Positions 17,359 through 26,742 of a stretch of 64,000 bases of DNA are shown one piece after another. Position 1 is the first letter of the stretch. Each line of letters opens with the position of its first letter. This stretch comes from Clostridium sp. chh4-2 (lineage in GTDB: Bacteria; Bacillota; Clostridia; Lachnospirales; Lachnospiraceae): assembly GCF_002899675.1 (NCBI RefSeq), contig NZ_PKUU01000021.1:1-64000 (forward strand), given 5' to 3'. The position numbers were made by a program, and so were the translations under genes. The notes beneath the pieces were generated by a model. It made no database searches and was not told the origin of the DNA. It saw only the letters and a list, made by a program, of their open reading frames with translations.

Positions 17359-18675
17359 TTACAGCTGATCCTGGAACGCCTGCAGTTTTTCAGCCATTTC
17401 TTCAGGAGTGTTATTTCCCGCCAGCAGGCTCTGCGTCTCCGCCTGCATCAGATTTGCAATTCCCTGGTTAAAATAATCGTTGAAGTTAAGCCCGGAAACC
17501 GGTGTGTTCAATACCTCGGCAAATTCCTCATACTGAGTCCCTTTTCCGGTAAAATCCAGTTCTGTTTTAACCGGAGTCGTGCTGGCCCGTTCAGCCATAA
17601 ATTTGGCATAGTCCTGGCTACTGATCTGTTTTACCAGTTCGATTGCAGCTTCCCGTTCCGCGCCTTCCAATTTTGAGCTGACGCCCACCGCTGCCCCTAC
17701 TGCGGAAACCAGGGTAGGTTCTGCCCCATTGGCTGCCGGTAAAATCACAACGCCCGTATTCTCCCAAACGTCTTTGTACTCTTCAGACATATTTTTAGCC
17801 GTGTCGATTCCCCAGGTTCCAACCGCATGGGCGGCCGCATTGCCCTGCATATACCATCCCATCGCCCACATATCATCCTGCATATTAAAGTCTTCATTGA
17901 ACAGGACGGACATCTTTTGAAGTTCTTTCATGGCCTCGATGAAGCAGTCGTCCGTCCATTTAGCCGTTCCATCCTGGGCGATCATGGATTCCACCCATTC
18001 TTTTCCGCAATAATCATATAAAAGAGGGCTTGTAAAATAGGACACTGCATTCCATTTCGCCGTATTTCCAAAAGATACCGCGGTGATTCCTTTGGCTTTA
18101 AATTCCTCTCCCGCCTGGATTAACTGGTCCATGGTGGTTGGGAAGGTATCATATCCGGCCTCTTTCCACATCTTTTTATTATATAAGATCAGGTTATAGG
18201 CGGAATGTTTATTCGGCATTCCCCACACTTTTCCGTCGTAGGTAACGGAATAGAGGCCGTCCACATAATCATCGGGATTGATATACTCGGTCAGATCCAC
18301 GAGCATATTGTTCTCCACCATATTTTCCAGCCATGTGTATTTTACATATGTGACATCCGGGAGCTCGTCCGCTGCGATCAGAGCGAGATACTTGTTGAGT
18401 ATCTCGGAATTAGAGACCGTGGTTTCTTCCAGATGAACCCAGGGATGCTCCTCCTTGTATTTGTCCAGCATGGCCCGGAATCCTGCGCTGCTGACAATAT
18501 TTTCTGCCGCTTCCGGAGAGTGCTCATGAAGAATGGAAATTGTTACTTCTTCGTGCTGATCCTCCCCGGAACCGGTATTCTGCTGCTGCGTTTTTGTACC
18601 GCATGCCGCTGTTCCCATCACCAATCCCCCCGCCAGGAACAGCGACGCCAGTTTCATAACCATGTTTCGTTTCAT
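17359..18675 (-). CDS. Sugar ABC importer solute-binding lipoprotein
   Basis: 438 residues, extracellular solute-binding protein family 1. A lipoprotein signal ends in MGTAAC (C25). The mature part begins near EVTISILHEH and has the usual two-lobed layout (YKEEHPWVHLEE, NKKMWKEAGYDTFP). It delivers an oligosaccharide or sugar to the two permeases that follow. AAGGAGGAG precedes the ATG. The divergent YesM/YesN pair is the likely regulator. Confidence 0.92.
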   Translation of the reverse strand: MKRNMVMKLASLFLAGGLVMGTAACGTKTQQQNTGSGEDQHEEVTISILHEHSPEAAENIVSSAGFRAMLDKYKEEHPWVHLEETTVSNSEILNKYLALIAADELPDVTYVKYTWLENMVENNMLVDLTEYINPDDYVDGLYSVTYDGKVWGMPNKHSAYNLILYNKKMWKEAGYDTFPTTMDQLIQAGEEFKAKGITAVSFGNTAKWNAVSYFTSPLLYDYCGKEWVESMIAQDGTAKWTDDCFIEAMKELQKMSVLFNEDFNMQDDMWAMGWYMQGNAAAHAVGTWGIDTAKNMSEEYKDVWENTGVVILPAANGAEPTLVSAVGAAVGVSSKLEGAEREAAIELVKQISSQDYAKFMAERASTTPVKTELDFTGKGTQYEEFAEVLNTPVSGLNFNDYFNQGIANLMQAETQSLLAGNNTPEEMAEKLQAFQDQL

Positions 18676-18901
18676 ACTGTCTCCTCCTTAAACTTTAGTT
18701 CATGTTTTAATTGTAAAGGAAACCCTTTGATATTCACAGATTATTTCTTGTGACATTTCTTATTTTCCAACAATAAATGTAATATTTCTTTCGTTATTTT
18801 ATGGTCATATATTACGATTCTTGCGGTCATGGCAAATTTTGGAATATTCTCCATTTCCTTCTTTTGTGTTACTATAAAAGAAAAATACAAAAGAGGATGT
18901 C
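18676..18901. promoter_or_regulatory. Divergent promoter region, sugar importer and two-component system
   Basis: 226 AT-rich bases between the binding-protein gene (minus) and the sensor kinase gene (plus). TACAAT on the minus strand about 45 bases before the importer start is a possible -10. No clear direct repeat for the AraC-type regulator was identified. Confidence 0.4.
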
Positions 18902-20644
18902 ATGAAAAAAAACAGTCTGCTTTCCAAGCTGATTCTCTCGAATTTAATGTTCTTTTTACTGCCTGCCGTCGTATTTTTGATTCTTGCTTCCGTCTTTTTC
19001 AGCAACCGCCTGCTTTCAGACCGCCGGGCCACAACTCAGTACATACAAAACGACGTGTCAACTTCCGTCTCCAATTTATTGTCCGGCATCAGCAACCTGT
19101 CCATTTCCATCATTGCGGACGAGACAATACGTGAATTCATACTGGCGGATAATCCAGCGCCTACTTCCGAATATCTGGAGCAGTATTCCTCTGCCCTCTC
19201 CACGCTGCAGACCATGATATCCCAAAATACTGCCGTACAAAATATCTACATCCAGACAGCCGATGACCGCCAGCTCTGTACCGGCGCCTATTCCAAAAAT
19301 GCTCCGATTTTCACCGGGCAGGAATTTGACGGCATGAACAGCACCTATGGCCAATGGGTTCTGTTTTCAGATGGAAAATATCTGAATTTCTGCCGTTCCA
19401 TACGCAATATGTACCATCCCGAAGAAAAAATCGCTTATTTAAAAATCATTTTGGACAGTTCTGCCCTCCGCCGTTTTTTTGCTTCCTCCCAAATGCCGGA
19501 CGACATCTGCTTTGCATTGTGGAGTCAGGACGGACAGCTGCTGACCCATAATCTCACCGATTCAAACCGGTGGCTGTTAAATGAAGCGGATACGGAAACC
19601 CTTTTCCGTCTAAAACAGGGCGAACGGATTTCCCTCCATGGGCCGGACGGATACTATCACGCCCTTTCCTCCCGGATGTTTCACGGCAGGTTATATCTGA
19701 CGGAACTTGCCCTTGATAAAAAGAACGTTTACAGACGGATGATATTGATTATTATTCTGGCGCTGACCACTCTCTTTGCAGTCTTTGCCACGGTACAGAT
19801 TATCTTTTACCGTCACTTTTTGGTAAAACCAATTTTACATCTGGGGAAATTAATGGAATCCATAGAATCGGAAGATTATTCGGTTCAGTTTAACTATAAG
19901 GTCAGCCGGGAATTGGAACAGCTGACCAGCCGTTTCAACACCATGTCAAAACGGCTTCATTTTTTATACAACCAGGTTTATCAGACGAATCTGAAATATA
20001 AAGACGCAGAAATTCAAAATCTGCAGGCGGAAATAAATCCTCATTTTTTATATAATGTGCTGGATTCGATCTGCTGGCTGATCGAACTGAAGCGGACAGA
20101 ACATGCGTCCAGAATGGTGAGAATGCTCTCCTCCCTGTTCCGCCTGTCGCTGATACGGACGGAAGACGGTCTGATCCCTTTATCAAAAGAACTGGAACAT
20201 GTGAATCTATATGTGAAGCTTCAGCAGGAACGTTTTGAAAACCATTTTCAGTTCACTTTAGAGGTGGATGAATCCGTCGATCCCTCTTCCATCTATGTGA
20301 TGAAGCTTCTTTTACAGCCTTTAGTGGAAAATGCCATTGTCCACGGCATCGTTCCGGACCGCAATGACGGAGAAATCATCGTAACGGTGTACCAGGAGGA
20401 TCAGAATCTGATCTATCACATATACGATAACGGCGTAGGCATTGATCCTGATTATATCCAAAGCCTGCTGTCCCACTCCAATCCGCCTTCCGATACGCAC
20501 GGCCTGGCATTGAACAACATCAACGAACGCCTGAAGTTAAAATACGGCGATTCTTACGGCCTGGCTTACTTCCATCCCGGTATCGGAGGCAGCATCTTCA
20601 TCGTCAGACAACCAATCATCACAAAGGAGGACCGGTCATGTTAA
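18902..20644 (+). CDS. Sensor histidine kinase, YesM/LytS-like
   Basis: 580 residues. Membrane helices lie at about 11-33 and 279-303 and flank an extracellular sensor domain. A HAMP linker follows (305-360), then the phospho-accepting histidine in INPHFLYN (H381) and a C-terminal HATPase domain (DNGVGIDPDY). This layout is that of kinases which control sugar ABC importers in Firmicutes together with AraC-type regulators. The next gene overlaps its end by seven bases. The likely signal is an extracellular carbohydrate, or the liganded binding protein encoded opposite. Confidence 0.92.
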   Translation: MKKNSLLSKLILSNLMFFLLPAVVFLILASVFFSNRLLSDRRATTQYIQNDVSTSVSNLLSGISNLSISIIADETIREFILADNPAPTSEYLEQYSSALSTLQTMISQNTAVQNIYIQTADDRQLCTGAYSKNAPIFTGQEFDGMNSTYGQWVLFSDGKYLNFCRSIRNMYHPEEKIAYLKIILDSSALRRFFASSQMPDDICFALWSQDGQLLTHNLTDSNRWLLNEADTETLFRLKQGERISLHGPDGYYHALSSRMFHGRLYLTELALDKKNVYRRMILIIILALTTLFAVFATVQIIFYRHFLVKPILHLGKLMESIESEDYSVQFNYKVSRELEQLTSRFNTMSKRLHFLYNQVYQTNLKYKDAEIQNLQAEINPHFLYNVLDSICWLIELKRTEHASRMVRMLSSLFRLSLIRTEDGLIPLSKELEHVNLYVKLQQERFENHFQFTLEVDESVDPSSIYVMKLLLQPLVENAIVHGIVPDRNDGEIIVTVYQEDQNLIYHIYDNGVGIDPDYIQSLLSHSNPPSDTHGLALNNINERLKLKYGDSYGLAYFHPGIGGSIFIVRQPIITKEDRSC

Positions 20645-22188
20645 AAATCTTATTAATCGATGATGAATCCATCGTCCGCCAGGGACTGCGCCAGTCGGTT
20701 GACTGGTCTGCCCTGAATCTTACCGTTGTAGGGGAAGCCGACAGCGTTTCCGCCGCTTTAAACCTGGCCATGTCATACCGGCCGGATATCTTTCTGTGCG
20801 ATATACGCCTCCCCGGCGGCGACGGCTTTACGTTTATCGACAAGGTTAAAAAAATCCTCCCCCATTCGCAGATCATTATTTTAAGCGGCTATGGGGATCA
20901 GGCCTACATGCTGAGCGCAATCCGCCACGGAGTATGCGCCTATCTGTTAAAACCGTCCTCCGTATCCGAAATATCGGAGGCCTTAACAAAAGCCTCCAAC
21001 CTGATATACGAACAGAGAAGCAAAGACCTGGACTACCAAAAAAGCTCCCAGTTTCTCTATGAAAATACGGACACCCTGAAAATGCATTTTTTTGACAAAC
21101 TGCTGACCCAAACTATGTCCTTAAACCAGTTCGCCTCCTACTCCTCTTCCCTTGGTTTAAAACTGGAGGGGCCGTTTTTCCTTTTGCTTTTAACAAACCG
21201 GCCTTCTATCGCGTCCATGTGGGACTATGTGAATAAGCTGGCTTTTTCGTTTAAAGATTATGATCCTATCATTTCGCCGCTTCCCAGCAAGGATTTAATG
21301 GCCGTCATTTTAAATGTTCCTGACAACAATCCGCCTTCCGCTCTGGTAAATGCCTGCTGCTCGCCGGCCTTTCCTGCTGCCGGGTCCCCCCTCTGTATCA
21401 CGCCCCTTTACAGCAGCCCGCTGTTATTCAGCCAGTATTTCAGGAAAATGGAGGATTTTCTCAGCAGAAGCATGTGGTTTCACCCTAACGAAATCTATCC
21501 CGCAGATACATTAACCCTTCCTCCGTTTCCCCTCAAACAGTTCCGGGAATTAGAAGATCTGTTTGTGATATCCTTAAAAAATGAGGAAGGCGCCGCGTCT
21601 TACCAGGCATTCCTCCAAATCTTGAATATGCTGGAAACCTGCAAGGCAGAAAATGCAAAGTTCCGGGAAGAGATTTCATACCTGCTCCGGATCGCCTGCA
21701 CCATACGAAATGTCAAAGAGCCGCTGCCGCTCAATATCCCACTTAACACAGAGGACGTAAAAAGGTTATTCATTCAGCATTTGGGGGACTTTTCCAAAAT
21801 GACTGCTAAAACTGCCGGAAAATCCCTGGCGCAAAAGGCTCTCGACTTCATTCAGGCGCATTATCAGGAAAGCCTGACTTTAGACAGCATTGCGGAAGAA
21901 TTATTCATCTCTCCTACCTATCTGTCTCATTTGATTAAAGAAAAAACGGACCGCGGATTTCAGGACTGGCTTCACTATTTCCGTATTCAAAAAGCCTGCC
22001 GGATGCTGATAGAAACAGATCTGACAACGAATTCGATCTCGGAAGCGGTTGGTTATCATTCTTATAAATTATTTTCAGAGCATATAAAAAAAGAAGTGGG
22101 AATGACGGCTTCCGAATACCGTTTTCATCATAAGGGCAGCGGATTGCAGCTTTTAGGTGAAGAACAAATCCGTAATAGACAGCCATAG
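20638..22188 (+). CDS. AraC-type response regulator, YesN-like
   Basis: 516 residues. The receiver domain has the acidic pocket IDDE and the phospho-aspartate D55 (FLCDIRLPG). A middle region of about 270 residues has no clear family. The C-terminal AraC double helix-turn-helix covers about 400-500 (LDSIAEELFISPTYLSHLIKEK). It starts inside the kinase gene after AAAGGAGGA. It most likely activates the adjacent sugar importer operon. Confidence 0.92.
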   Translation: MLKILLIDDESIVRQGLRQSVDWSALNLTVVGEADSVSAALNLAMSYRPDIFLCDIRLPGGDGFTFIDKVKKILPHSQIIILSGYGDQAYMLSAIRHGVCAYLLKPSSVSEISEALTKASNLIYEQRSKDLDYQKSSQFLYENTDTLKMHFFDKLLTQTMSLNQFASYSSSLGLKLEGPFFLLLLTNRPSIASMWDYVNKLAFSFKDYDPIISPLPSKDLMAVILNVPDNNPPSALVNACCSPAFPAAGSPLCITPLYSSPLLFSQYFRKMEDFLSRSMWFHPNEIYPADTLTLPPFPLKQFRELEDLFVISLKNEEGAASYQAFLQILNMLETCKAENAKFREEISYLLRIACTIRNVKEPLPLNIPLNTEDVKRLFIQHLGDFSKMTAKTAGKSLAQKALDFIQAHYQESLTLDSIAEELFISPTYLSHLIKEKTDRGFQDWLHYFRIQKACRMLIETDLTTNSISEAVGYHSYKLFSEHIKKEVGMTASEYRFHHKGSGLQLLGEEQIRNRQP

Positions 22189-22201
22189 AGGAACAGGAAA
22201 T

Positions 22202-22227
22202 GGGGCCGATGCTTCCGCACCGGCCCC
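22202..22227. terminator. Terminator between the response regulator and M56 genes
   Basis: GGGGCCG and CGGCCCC pair around a short loop between two convergent genes. No strong T tract follows on either strand. Confidence 0.55.
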
Positions 22228-22253
22228 ATCGCTTATCTTTCCAGTATCCCCCT

Positions 22254-24845
22254 TTAAAAAGCCCCGTCCTTAAAGTGAACGCTTCGCGCCATCTTCAGCG
22301 CATCGTCGCGCTGGTATAAGTCCGCATTCAGGGAGACCGAATACATCTTATCGCTGTCCTCTTTGGCGAAGAATACATACCACATGCGGGATGTTTTGTT
22401 TTCTTCTGAAATAGGGCCATACTCCGCTTCTGCCTCTTCCAGCGCGGCCGGAGTGTACAGATCATGCTGTACCAGGATGATTAGGGCCGGAACTTCACAG
22501 TCGGCGATGGAAACAGGTTCCGAGAGAATGGAAGTATGATTCCACGGCAGCCCCATAAGGCTACCCTTTTCAATTCCTCCGGTAACTCCGGTTCCGTCAT
22601 AGCGTTTTACCGCCCCCGCCGCTCTCCACTCCGCGGGAACTGATTCTTCATCTATGTAACGGGATAATTCCTCTAACCGGTTAATCCCCTCAGGATCAGA
22701 TGTGAGGAAAAGATTCCCTCCGGTTTCCATCGTCGCCAGATAGCCTCCATTGGCCAGCCCGTCAGGAAGATGGTATGTCAGATAATCCTCCATGCTTTTG
22801 TGTGTTTCAAAAAATTCCCGAATCCCCTGTTCATCCGAAAGCTCAATCCCATACTGAGCTGTATTTTCCGGCGTTTCATAGATCGTGATCCATTCTCCTG
22901 TAGACAGGCGCTGTACGGCAATATATTGCAGACTGTCATCCGCATTGCCATAGGCGATCAGCAGTTCATAATTATCTTCCCCATATGGAAATTCATACCG
23001 TTTTATCACATCCGGCGTTTCGTTATTTCCGCTTATGCTGTCCGGTTTTGGAAAGCCTTTTGTCATAAGGTCCAGCTGTTCCATAGTGGAAACGCCTGCC
23101 AGCCTTACCACATCATAGGATGTGATGCGGCCGGAATGTTCTTCTGCCGCTGTTTGAGAAGCCGTCTCTACCGATGCGGCATCCGCCTGTTGATTCTGCA
23201 GCGCTTCCGGAATGGAGGTGATCTCCTCCGGAATCCAGATTCCGTCTGATCCATGGGGCTGTATCATGGTGACTGCCGACCTGCTTCCATCTGAAAAGGT
23301 GTACACAACGGTAGTCGTACTTCCGGCGGTCAGGGCAATTCCATAGCCGCCGTGAAGATTCAGAAGATATTCCATGGCCCGTTCAGGGACGAATAAATCC
23401 TGATAAACCGGATCTGATTTAGCCATCTCATTAAGCGCTTCACTCATCCCGTCCTTTCTGTAATCCATAGCCGTATCTGAAATTTTCCCTCCATAAGCTT
23501 CCTTAAATTCATCAGCGGATACAATCTGGTCATATTCTTCAAATACTTCCTGGTCCACATACCAGGTTCCCCTCACCTTTTTCCATGTAAGCCATTCTTT
23601 CCAAACCCAGCGGTGAGGATCGGATGTCATGGCATAATAGGTCAGCTCTGTAACCCCATTGTCGGAATAGACGCGGTACTGACCATCCATAGGCCATGGG
23701 CTCGACCATCCAAAACTGACGAAATCATCCCCCGGCTCAGACTGCACCAAATCGATCTGATAAAAATCATCCAAATGTTCCGGATTATACATCGCCTTCA
23801 GGGACTGCCCGTCTCTATCGCAAAATGCTTCCGCCCACTGTCCGCTCCTGACATAGATCTCCCTTTGGGTATTCTGCCCGGTATAGGTACAGAGAACCAG
23901 CACAACCAGCGCGGCCGGTATAAGAATCGAGGTAATCCTTGTCATCCTGGGATCTTTCGCCAGAGTTATGATTCTCTCTTTCATCGCACCTTTTCCATTG
24001 TTCAGTTCAGACGGAACGCTGAAAAAACCGGGCGCGTATTTTTTATCGGATGCCAGATCAATGAGAACTCTCCCATAGGCAAACCGTTCTTCTTCCCCCA
24101 ACCGCTTGACCGCCGCCGCGTCGCAGGCCAGCTCACAATCCCGTTTGGATAAAAATGCCGCTGCCCAGACAAGGGGATTCACCCAGTAAACGCAAAGCAG
24201 AATACAGCGCAGAGCGCTCCAGATATGGTCATGATGGAGTGCGTGGCAGTCTTCGTGGACCAGGACATAGCGCACCTTTTCCGGCTCCTTTGCCATTCGT
24301 TCCGGAAGATAGATGGCCTTGTCTCCCAAATAAGCCACAAAACACGGAGAGGCTAAATTCTTCACACAATATACGGGAAGTTTAGTGATACCATCCGTAT
24401 TCCCCTTATACCGCTCCCGCTGAAAATAAAGGCGTCTGGAAAAATGAAGATTCATACAGACCATCCATACAAAAAGCAGGATGCTGACGCTTACCCAGAT
24501 CATCAGAATGATAAACAGCCAATCGGTTCCAGCCGTTTTTCCGGCCAAAACCGCCTGATCCGCCGGATTTACCTGTCCTGCTGCTAAATGAACCGCAGCC
24601 GGCGTTAATTTCGTGCCGGCAGACACATTTTCCCTGACTGATTCTGCGGCATTCATTACGCTGAACCGGCTTTGAAGGTTCTTTAAACGGCCGAAAAACG
24701 GGTACAGCAAAGGGAAGCACAGCCGCAGAGCTGCAACAGACCACAAGCCGTACTGCACCTGAGGGCTGATCCGCCCTTTTAACAGGAAACGGATCAGGCA
24801 GATTCCCATAATCAGCACCGATGAGGTTATCAACGTCTCAGCCAT
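22254..24845 (-). CDS. BlaR1-like M56 family sensor metalloprotease
   Basis: 863 residues. Membrane helices occur near 5-22, 33-50 and 108-133. The zinc site is HEDCH (H197-E198, H201) with a downstream CELACDAA. A further helix follows near 305-321 and then about 540 extracellular residues. In BlaR1 and MecR1 this extracellular part is a penicillin-binding domain; here no SxxK/KTG set was recognised, and the region instead looks like several unrelated beta-rich modules. On a signal, such proteins cleave the partner BlaI repressor. The gene overlaps the BlaI gene by eight bases. Confidence 0.85.
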   Translation of the reverse strand: MAETLITSSVLIMGICLIRFLLKGRISPQVQYGLWSVAALRLCFPLLYPFFGRLKNLQSRFSVMNAAESVRENVSAGTKLTPAAVHLAAGQVNPADQAVLAGKTAGTDWLFIILMIWVSVSILLFVWMVCMNLHFSRRLYFQRERYKGNTDGITKLPVYCVKNLASPCFVAYLGDKAIYLPERMAKEPEKVRYVLVHEDCHALHHDHIWSALRCILLCVYWVNPLVWAAAFLSKRDCELACDAAAVKRLGEEERFAYGRVLIDLASDKKYAPGFFSVPSELNNGKGAMKERIITLAKDPRMTRITSILIPAALVVLVLCTYTGQNTQREIYVRSGQWAEAFCDRDGQSLKAMYNPEHLDDFYQIDLVQSEPGDDFVSFGWSSPWPMDGQYRVYSDNGVTELTYYAMTSDPHRWVWKEWLTWKKVRGTWYVDQEVFEEYDQIVSADEFKEAYGGKISDTAMDYRKDGMSEALNEMAKSDPVYQDLFVPERAMEYLLNLHGGYGIALTAGSTTTVVYTFSDGSRSAVTMIQPHGSDGIWIPEEITSIPEALQNQQADAASVETASQTAAEEHSGRITSYDVVRLAGVSTMEQLDLMTKGFPKPDSISGNNETPDVIKRYEFPYGEDNYELLIAYGNADDSLQYIAVQRLSTGEWITIYETPENTAQYGIELSDEQGIREFFETHKSMEDYLTYHLPDGLANGGYLATMETGGNLFLTSDPEGINRLEELSRYIDEESVPAEWRAAGAVKRYDGTGVTGGIEKGSLMGLPWNHTSILSEPVSIADCEVPALIILVQHDLYTPAALEEAEAEYGPISEENKTSRMWYVFFAKEDSDKMYSVSLNADLYQRDDALKMARSVHFKDGAF

Positions 24846-25221
24846 GTCTCTCCTCCTCCGCCTTTTGCAGAATTGCCTTCAAATCGTCAATATCTTTCGA
24901 AGACAGCTCATGGGAATCCACCATGGCATTGACCATCAGGCTCAGGCTCCCCTGATAAACCCGGTTTAAAAAGCCTTTCGTTTCCTCCAAGGCTGCCCCC
25001 TCCTTGGTGACGGCCGGATAAAACTGCTTTGCCTTGTCCCCTTCTTCATGGCGCACCGCGCCTTTGGCTTCCAGGCGCTTTAACATAGTGATGATCACAT
25101 TCTTTCCCCAGCCCGTATTTCCTTCCAGCTCTTTTGTCAGCTGAGTGATTGTTTTGGGAGGGCTCTGCCACAATAAATTCATTAATTTCCATTCTCCGTC
25201 CGATAAGCTGATCTTTTCCAT
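24838..25221 (-). CDS. BlaI/MecI/CopY-family repressor
   Basis: About 127 residues from MEKISLSDGEWKLM, with GGAG upstream; a longer reading from 25287 would start inside the operator and lacks a site. The winged helix covers about 5-80 (TITQLTKELEGNTGWGKNVI), with a C-terminal dimerisation helix. Partner of the M56 protein encoded next. The operator-like palindrome upstream suggests autoregulation, and the stimulus is unknown. Confidence 0.92.
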   Translation of the reverse strand: MEKISLSDGEWKLMNLLWQSPPKTITQLTKELEGNTGWGKNVIITMLKRLEAKGAVRHEEGDKAKQFYPAVTKEGAALEETKGFLNRVYQGSLSLMVNAMVDSHELSSKDIDDLKAILQKAEEERHG

Positions 25222-25279
25222 ATGTGTATTCTCCAATTCTCTGACTTCCCGATTTGTCGACTGATGTTTTTTTGTTATA

Positions 25280-25295
25280 GTATACATTTGTATAC
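25280..25295. promoter_or_regulatory. Candidate BlaI-type operator
   Basis: GTATAC-ATTT-GTATAC is a perfect dyad about 60 bases before the repressor start. It contains the TACA/TGTA half-sites typical of BlaI/MecI operators. Confidence 0.6.
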
Positions 25296-25433
25296 CTTAA
25301 TTATAGACAGCGGGACATTGAATGTCAACGGTTAACGGAAATTGTAAGAAACTGTATTTCAACTGAATTTATTCTGTATTCCGGACGCCAGTTGACTGAC
25401 CGGGAATGAGATAGACGTTTTGACCAAACCAGC

Positions 25434-25499
25434 GTAAAAACGTACAGAATAGGAAGGCAGTTCCGGCATTCGCCGTCCCGCCTTCCTATTCTGTACGTT
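25434..25499 (-). terminator. Strong terminator of the UroD/sulfatase/tct operon
   Basis: A 20-bp perfect stem (25439-25458 with 25480-25499, arm AACGTACAGAATAGGAAGGC) is followed on the minus strand by TTTTT. It lies 20 bases beyond the stop at 25519. Confidence 0.88.
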
Positions 25500-25518
25500 C
25501 CTTTTGTAATCCCCTGTT

Positions 25519-26724
25519 TTATTCGTTGGTCACTTCACGGGCTGCCTCCGTCCAGCGCCGCACTCTGAATATCGTATCTTCAATAGCGCTCCGGTCAAAT
25601 GAGGGCGCGTTGACAGCACTCACCTTCAATCCCACTCCCAAAACACCGCTTCTCTCACAGCACTCCATCACATAACGCACCTTTTCTTTCATCTGTTCCG
25701 GCCCGGCCCTCAGAACATCCAGTTCCGGATTCATGCAGACTTCCAAAGGAGCTTTATCCCGAAATGCGCAGCCCGCCTCATAGATATCCGTCCACGGCCC
25801 CACGTTGAACATGGCCAACCGGTCCAGTTTTGCTATATCAGGGAGCATCTTTGTAACGTTTCCGCAGCTGTGCCAATAACTGATTCCTCCGTGATATTCC
25901 GACAGCTCCTGTTCGTATGGAAAAATCATTTGGCGGTAAAGTTCGGGCGAAATGGTGGGCACATTCACCTCATCATTAAACAGATTGCCCGGATGGCGGG
26001 GCGTTTTCAGATAGTCATGCATATCATCAAACCATTGTTTTCTGGAATCCGTAATGAGCCGCAGTTCCTGATGCGCAAATTCGGGATCTCCGATCATATC
26101 CATCAGAAACTCGCCGTATCCCCGCAGATAAAATGCCACGCCCAGCACACTTCTGATCCATTCCGGGAACAGAATCTCAAAATCATCGTCCACAAGTTCC
26201 TTTGCCTCTTCATAGGCCCGGATCAGGCGGGGCATAATACCGCTTTTATAAAAATCCACCCGTTCTATCCGTTTGATATCCTCCGGCTCCCGGATGACAG
26301 GTTCTGTTAAAATGCAGGGGTCCGCGTCCTTTGAATACTCCGCTTTCACTCCGAAAATCGTACCTTCCAGTACGGTGCTTCCCCACATGGGCAGCCATTT
26401 TTCCAAAAACGTGTCATCCGGAAAGTTCTTGAACCGGAATATCATGATGCGAAGATAATTTTCCACAAATACCCGGGCATTAAAATAATAGTCGTTAATA
26501 TCGAAACCGAAGTATTTGGACCATGTAAGCGTCTGAATATCCGCAGTGATGGGAACCTGCCCATCCCGCCAGGAACGGTCGGATTTGGGAGTGGCCCGCC
26601 ATTGTTCCCTGCTGCAGTGATCCAGCCCCTTCCACATGGACCGGCGGCGTCTGTTTTCTTCGCTTTCTTCCAGCTGCCTGTATTCCTCCATCAAACGTTG
26701 GATCGAATCTTTCTTCCTATCCAT
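25519..26724 (-). CDS. Uroporphyrinogen decarboxylase-superfamily protein
   Basis: 401 residues. The C-terminal barrel has the metal-binding motif HSCG (H285, C287), as in cobalamin-dependent methyltransferases such as MtaA. The third zinc cysteine, normally in a GCxxP motif near the C-terminus, is replaced by a KVSAVNAP stretch. True heme-pathway UroD is unlikely because no heme genes are near. It is the last gene of an operon with a sulfatase and a Tct importer, so it may act on the released compound, for example by demethylation. No corrinoid protein is encoded nearby. Confidence 0.75.
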   Translation of the reverse strand: MDRKKDSIQRLMEEYRQLEESEENRRRRSMWKGLDHCSREQWRATPKSDRSWRDGQVPITADIQTLTWSKYFGFDINDYYFNARVFVENYLRIMIFRFKNFPDDTFLEKWLPMWGSTVLEGTIFGVKAEYSKDADPCILTEPVIREPEDIKRIERVDFYKSGIMPRLIRAYEEAKELVDDDFEILFPEWIRSVLGVAFYLRGYGEFLMDMIGDPEFAHQELRLITDSRKQWFDDMHDYLKTPRHPGNLFNDEVNVPTISPELYRQMIFPYEQELSEYHGGISYWHSCGNVTKMLPDIAKLDRLAMFNVGPWTDIYEAGCAFRDKAPLEVCMNPELDVLRAGPEQMKEKVRYVMECCERSGVLGVGLKVSAVNAPSFDRSAIEDTIFRVRRWTEAAREVTNE

Positions 26725-26742
26725 CTCTTCTTTCCTTTCCTG

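Noticed and set aside
25519..26724. HemE of heme synthesis
   Set aside because: No heme genes nearby, divergent N-terminus, and context of sulfatase and Tct genes favours the broader UroD superfamily.
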